Shown here piece by piece: positions 5,986 to 8,552 of a DNA stretch of 8,552 bases. Both the position numbers and the translations under genes were made by a program. How positions within the stretch are numbered: the stretch's first letter is position 1; each line of letters opens with the position of its first letter. Source of the DNA: Candidatus Moraniibacteriota bacterium (GTDB lineage: Bacteria > Patescibacteriota > Minisyncoccia > Moranbacterales > GCA-2747515); contig JALVPE010000104.1 in assembly GCA_027031945.1 (NCBI GenBank), forward strand, positions 1 to 8,552, in the 5' to 3' direction. The notes under the pieces were generated by a model. That model had not been told where the DNA came from. It searched no databases and saw nothing but the letters and a program-made list of their open reading frames with translations.

Positions 5986-7173
5986 ATGAGAAAGGATATC
6001 AAAAAACTATTAGGATTGCAAAATATCTGGGTAGATTCTTGGAAAATATATGATGATAAAATCATTGTAAATGTTCATCATCCAAGAAATAGTTGTGTAT
6101 GTATTCATTGCACTTGTAACACAAAAAGAATACATGAATACAAAACAAGAGAAATTAAGCATAGTATATGGCAAGAAAGAGAAGTTATTTTGAAATTAAA
6201 ATATAGAAGATTTTATTGTAAAAAATGTAATAGAGTTTTTACTGAGTATATTCCTGGAATTGATAGAAAAGAAACTACTCAAAACTATAGAGATATATTA
6301 TTAAAACAATTATCCCATAGTAGCTTAAATTATACATCTCAAATTATGAAAAGTTCTTCTTCTGTATTGTATTCTGCATTGCATGAAAATCGTGAAAAAA
6401 CTAAAAAAATTGATTGGAGCAATGAAGGGGAAAATATCATATTAGGAATTGATGAACATAGCTTTAGAGGTAGAAATATGGCTTTAACATTAACAAATAT
6501 TTCTTCTGGTAAATTATTAGATGTTTTAGAAAATGATAGAAAAGAAACATTGGATAATTGGCTTAAAACAGTTGATTCTGAAAGGATTTCAGAGGTTTGT
6601 ATAGATATGAGAAGAATGTTCCTTTATTGTGCAAAAGAACATATTCCAAATGCTAATATTGTTGTTGATAAATTTCATGTTATTGCTTATGCCAATAAAG
6701 CTATGGATGAGGTAAGATCAATATTTGTTCCAAAAAGAAAAGTGAGGAAGTTATTATTTAAAGGAAAGGAAAAATTAAATGAAAAAGAAAGGAAAAAATT
6801 AAAACAAATATTTAAAGAAAATGAAAAATATCATTCTCTATATGAAGCATATTTCATTAAAGAAAAAATTAGATCTTTTTATATGTTAAAAGATAAGAAA
6901 AAAGCTAAAAAAGAATTAGAAAGTATTATTTTCTTTTGTAAAAATTCTGATTCTAGATACACTAAAGCTATTGGTAGAACTTTTACTTTTTGGAAAGAAT
7001 ATATATTAAATTATTTTGATAATTATTCTACTAATGCTTTTACAGAAGGGTGTCATACAAAAATTAAGATGCTGAAAAGAACCTCATTTGGATTTAGAAA
7101 TATTGATAATTATATTGCTAAAATCACATTAGCATTTATGCCACTTCTATTAGCTAATCTCCACACTTATTGA
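5986..7173 (+). CDS. ISL3-family transposase
   Basis: DDE transposase of 395 residues that cuts and joins the ends of this IS. An N-terminal zinc ribbon is formed by C39-x2-C42 and C78-x2-C81 (YCKKCNRVF). The catalytic core shows GIDEHSFRGRN with Asp156, NIVVDKFHVI with Asp228 and NAFTEGCHTKIKMLKR with Glu354, followed by the typical TSFGFRN tail. A lysine-rich insertion (about 250-315) lies between the second and third catalytic residues, as is usual for the family. Length and all key residues are normal, and there is no frameshift. The TGA stop lies inside the right terminal repeat. Codons are extremely AT-rich, like the left part of the window and unlike the gene to its right. Confidence 0.94.
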   Translation: MRKDIKKLLGLQNIWVDSWKIYDDKIIVNVHHPRNSCVCIHCTCNTKRIHEYKTREIKHSIWQEREVILKLKYRRFYCKKCNRVFTEYIPGIDRKETTQNYRDILLKQLSHSSLNYTSQIMKSSSSVLYSALHENREKTKKIDWSNEGENIILGIDEHSFRGRNMALTLTNISSGKLLDVLENDRKETLDNWLKTVDSERISEVCIDMRRMFLYCAKEHIPNANIVVDKFHVIAYANKAMDEVRSIFVPKRKVRKLLFKGKEKLNEKERKKLKQIFKENEKYHSLYEAYFIKEKIRSFYMLKDKKKAKKELESIIFFCKNSDSRYTKAIGRTFTFWKEYILNYFDNYSTNAFTEGCHTKIKMLKRTSFGFRNIDNYIAKITLAFMPLLLANLHTY

Positions 7174-7777
7174 CAGAGAGCCGCTGACGCCTGGCGGCCT
7201 TCGCCGCCTTTTTAGCCTTTTTGCCCTGGCCAGACTTGCTGGATTTTTTGAGTGAAACTGATGCCAAAGTAACATCAGCATCCTTGGCGAGTTCCCTGTT
7301 GGCAACTGCCATGATTTTCTGCTGCAGGAAAGGATTGTCCCCCGGCCAGCGGACAGCCAGAAGTTTTTCCACCTCCTCACCATCCTCAATGGCATCCTTA
7401 GCAAAATCTACCCGACGACGCCAATCAGTGCCGTAAAGCGTTACAGCGCTCCACTCATCAACGAGCTTCTGCGCTTCAATCACCAGTGCAGCAAAAGGGC
7501 ATTCTGGCTTAGCAGGTCCAACCTGTACCATGCCGGCAAACTTCTTGGCATTGCGGTGGACCTCGCCGCCGAGCTGGACATGCTCACGGATCGCATTTTC
7601 AGCAATTTTGGCATACTCCAACTCCTTTTTTGCCTGGCGGATATGACCGCGATAATCAGCAGCCTTGCCACCATACTCCAGGGCAAGCTTTGCCGAAATG
7701 ATTTCATCCGCCTTTCCAAGAATAATAAAGGCTTTAGCGGCCTCAATGATGCTACGACGGTCTTTCTGATTTTTCAT
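7154..7777 (-). CDS. Unrecognised GC-rich gene with its 3' end inside the IS
   Basis: I do not recognise this 207-residue protein. It is mostly helical and charged, with no signal peptide or membrane segment. It has an N-terminal part rich in Ala, Lys and Glu (about 1-70), a more structured middle with WRRRVDFAKDAIEDGEEVEK near 118-137, the segment RWPGDNPF near 143-150, and a Lys/Ala/Ser-rich tail from about 178. The last eight codons (LSVNKCGD) and the TAG stop come from the IS end at 7154-7182, so the native C-terminus has been lost; because the tail is low-complexity, the loss may be small. The ATG at 7777 is chosen over the in-frame upstream start at 7822 because AAGGAGG lies four bases before it. 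Roughly half of its bases are G or C, unlike all neighbours, which points to transfer. It has its own strong promoter and a structured leader. A nucleic-acid-binding or mobile-element protein is possible from its charge, but that is a guess. Confidence 0.65.
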   Translation of the reverse strand: MKNQKDRRSIIEAAKAFIILGKADEIISAKLALEYGGKAADYRGHIRQAKKELEYAKIAENAIREHVQLGGEVHRNAKKFAGMVQVGPAKPECPFAALVIEAQKLVDEWSAVTLYGTDWRRRVDFAKDAIEDGEEVEKLLAVRWPGDNPFLQQKIMAVANRELAKDADVTLASVSLKKSSKSGQGKKAKKAAKAARRQRLSVNKCGD

Positions 7778-7781
7778 AATG

Positions 7782-7803
7782 CCTCCTTCCCCACTTAAGT
7801 GGG
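7782..7803 (-). promoter_or_regulatory. Strong ribosome site next to a 14-bp palindrome
   Basis: On the minus strand AAGGAGG (plus 7782-7788) lies four bases from the ATG at 7777. Immediately upstream CCCACTTAAGTGGG (7790-7803) is a perfect palindrome. It could be a repressor site or a small RNA stem controlling access to the ribosome site. The ribosome site decides the start codon. Confidence 0.6.
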
Positions 7804-7813
7804 AATGTTTATT

Positions 7814-7850
7814 TAGTAGCACACCATCTATATTAGACAGTGTTGCTACA
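7814..7850 (-). repeat. Inverted repeat in the leader of the GC-rich gene
   Basis: TAGTAGCACAC (7814-7824) and GTGTTGCTACA (7840-7850) pair over about ten bases with one bulge around a 15-base loop. It is the middle of three stem-loops between the promoter and the start codon. Confidence 0.5.
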
Positions 7851-7868
7851 AATTATGAGGAAACATCC

Positions 7869-7926
7869 TTTGTTCCCTCTACACAATTTATCAAATACCC
7901 ACGTTAAACTGTGTAGAGAGAACAAA
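7869..7926 (-). repeat. 22-bp inverted repeat in the leader of the GC-rich gene
   Basis: The core arms 7871-7890 (TGTTCCCTCTACACAATTTA) and 7905-7924 (TAAACTGTGTAGAGAGAACA) are inverted with two mismatches; two further T-A pairs extend each side. The 14-base loop is TCAAATACCCACGT. No U-run follows on the minus strand, so it is not a classical terminator. It may be a folded RNA leader element or a dyad binding site downstream of the promoter. Confidence 0.6.
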
Positions 7927-7959
7927 TCTGTTAATATTATTTTTTTAAGGTAACTAACT

Positions 7960-7988
7960 ACTATAGCATACTATTACTATTTTGTCAA
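7960..7988 (-). promoter_or_regulatory. Strong extended -10 sigma70 promoter for the GC-rich gene
   Basis: On the minus strand a perfect TTGACA (plus 7983-7988), a 17-base spacer and TATAGT (plus 7960-7965) preceded by TGC form a near-consensus promoter with an extended -10. The start would fall near 7953, giving a leader of about 176 nt to the ATG at 7777 that contains three inverted repeats. Confidence 0.75.
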
Positions 7989-8025
7989 GACCTCGCAAAA
8001 ACCCCTATTTTATCAACTTTTTCAT

Positions 8026-8085
8026 ATAAAATAGCAACCAGGTCGCTAGGCCTAGCGACCTGGTTGCTATTAGTTGCTATTTTAT
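8026..8085 (-). terminator. Perfect 40-bp palindrome, probable terminator of the kinase gene
   Basis: Positions 8031-8070 read identically on both strands: arm ATAGCAACCAGGTCGCTAGG followed directly by its reverse complement, with no spacer. On the minus strand the stem lies 33 bases after the kinase stop and is followed by a T-rich ATTTTATATG, so it can act as a terminator. ATAAAATAGCAAC (8026-8038) can also pair perfectly with GTTGCTATTTTAT (8073-8085), a partial second copy of the right arm, which allows two alternative folds. Confidence 0.65.
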
Positions 8086-8103
8086 CCTAATAAATTTCTT
8101 TTT

Positions 8104-8481
8104 CTAAAATTGAATGATAAATTGTGTTTCTTTATCCTTCTCACTCTTTACTTTAATTTTCCAGCCGTTTTTATCTACTGTTTTTTTGACAATTGCCAGA
8201 CCCAATCCTGAACCGGTATCAATATCAAAAGTGCGTGATGAATCAACTTTATAAAATCTCTCAAAAATATGTGGCAACTCACTTTTACTAATACCAATTC
8301 CGGTATCTTTAATAGTCAGTGTTCCTTTATTGGTTAATTTAACTACAATTTCGCTATTTGGATGTGAAAACTTAATTGCATTGTGCACTAAATTAAATAT
8401 GTTTTGATTCACACACACACACACACACAAACACAAACAACGAGAAAACTCACCGTTAATAAAACACAGTTGACAGAACAT
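8104..8481 (-). pseudogene. Histidine kinase ATP-binding domain, cut off at a CA repeat
   Basis: The reading frame carries the HATPase_c domain of a two-component sensor kinase, which binds ATP to phosphorylate a histidine. Counting from ATG 8481, the N box NLVHNAIKFS is at 30-39, the G1 box DTGIGIS at 59-65, the F region HIFERFYK at 71-78, the G2 box GSGLGLAIVK at 90-99, and the protein ends at residue 125. Kinase homology begins at about residue 25 (base 8409), exactly where the (CA)10 repeat ends. The phospho-acceptor (HisKA) domain and any sensor part are missing, replaced by an LCLCVCVCV-type stretch and unrelated residues. It therefore cannot act as a normal kinase alone. The ATG at 8481 follows TATAAT (plus 8487-8492) by five bases, but the fused N-terminus may be accidental. 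A truncated gene or a misjoined contig are the two readings. Confidence 0.7.
8410..8429. repeat. (CA)10 microsatellite
   Basis: Ten perfect CA units, followed by A-rich, CA-like sequence to about 8440. Dinucleotide runs this long are uncommon in bacteria. The repeat is the exact boundary of the kinase homology. Change by units of two would alter the reading frame across it. Confidence 0.9.
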
Positions 8482-8552
8482 ATTCCATTATAAGCCAACA
8501 TAGTTGTGTTCTACCACAAAGTAATTACAAAACTAGTCATAGGACGATAATT
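8441..8552. other. Right edge with no recognisable gene
   Basis: These 112 bases contain no convincing gene beyond the doubtful N-terminus of the kinase frame. The only signal is a TATAAT on the minus strand (plus 8487-8492). The origin of this stretch is uncertain. Confidence 0.4.

Larger units (their letters stand above)
5905..7182 (+). mobile_element. Complete ISL3-family insertion sequence, 1278 bp
   Basis: The left end (5905-5928, starting GGCTCT and including AATAAGTGTGG) matches the reverse complement of the right end (7159-7182) at most positions. A second inner block AGAAGTGG (5938-5945) is mirrored by CCACTTCT (7141-7148) with a one-base shift, so each terminal repeat extends about 41 bases. 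One transposase gene fills the interior. ISL3 elements normally duplicate 8 bp of target; here the left flank is ATAAAAAA and the right flank GCTGACGC, so no duplication is present. The element looks intact and possibly active. The missing duplication and the different base composition on its two sides suggest recombination, deletion or a false join. Confidence 0.9.

Noticed and set aside
7221..7798. Plus-strand open frames across the GC-rich gene, and further minus-strand frames at 7150-7404 and 7480-7746
   Set aside because: Higher G+C leaves long chance frames. Only the 7154-7777 minus frame has a ribosome site, a promoter and an even amino-acid composition.
7778..7822. Upstream in-frame start at 7822 for the GC-rich gene
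   Set aside because: That start would place the AAGGAGG site and the 14-bp palindrome inside the coding sequence; the ATG at 7777 sits correctly after the ribosome site.
7778..8100. Replication origin or retron RNA, suggested by clustered inverted repeats
   Set aside because: No initiator, reverse transcriptase, iteron series or DnaA boxes are visible; a structured leader plus a terminator explain the repeats adequately.
8410..8440. CRISPR-like repeat array
   Set aside because: The repeat is a simple CA dinucleotide with no spacers or longer repeat unit.
1..8552. tRNA, rRNA or riboswitch genes
   Set aside because: I saw no cloverleaf with a GTTC loop, no rRNA core motifs and no known riboswitch core; none can be supported by reading alone.

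Overview
The window is AT-rich bacterial DNA with six identifiable protein genes, one of them an insertion sequence (IS) transposase, plus one unrecognised gene of clearly higher G+C. Two intergenic stem-loops after the aldolase gene (about 2985-3094) have the CCTGCCT...AGGCAGG and ACCTGC..GCAGGT / ATGACA look of dispersed repeats common in Patescibacteria (Candidate Phyla Radiation) genomes. At least two genes appear to be read from leaderless mRNAs, with a TATAAT box 6-7 bases from the ATG. Stop codons are TAA, TAG and TGA, so the code looks standard (UGA is not sense). I suggest a Patescibacteria-like organism with moderate to low confidence; an AT-rich Firmicute-like source is not excluded.

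Layout. Positions 1-116 hold a terminator-like hairpin. Positions 117-1442 (+) encode the 3' part of a surface-type protein: three DUF5648-like repeats, a PKD domain and three more repeats. Its N-terminus looks cut off. A strong Rho-independent terminator follows. Positions 1507-2962 (+) are a two-gene operon: a four-helix membrane protein overlapping by eight bases a class II fructose/tagatose-bisphosphate aldolase. After the dispersed repeats, a clear sigma70-type promoter drives an exported thioredoxin-like/CcdA-like fusion (3235-4464, +) that probably moves reducing power across the membrane. A bidirectional terminator separates it from a convergent AAA+ regulator of the NtrC/sigma54-activator type (4529-5809, -), which has no N-terminal sensor domain, an altered GAFTGA loop and apparently two C-terminal helix-turn-helix segments.

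Positions 5905-7182 are a complete ISL3-family element with matched ends, but its flanks show no target duplication. The DNA changes character across it. The right flank is a higher-G+C reading frame (7154-7777, -) whose last eight codons and stop lie inside the IS end. This gene has a near-ideal promoter and a leader of about 176 nt containing three inverted repeats. Farther right are a perfect 40-bp palindrome (probable terminator) and the ATP-binding domain of a histidine kinase (8104 to about 8409, -). The kinase homology stops exactly at a (CA)10 microsatellite; beyond it I recognise nothing.

The left part (1-5904) reads as ordinary chromosome. The right part (5905-8552) looks mosaic, with two sharp junctions (IS right end and CA repeat) that are either real rearrangements or assembly joins. 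I did not find a complete new multi-gene system. The least explained item is the unknown GC-rich gene with its structured leader.
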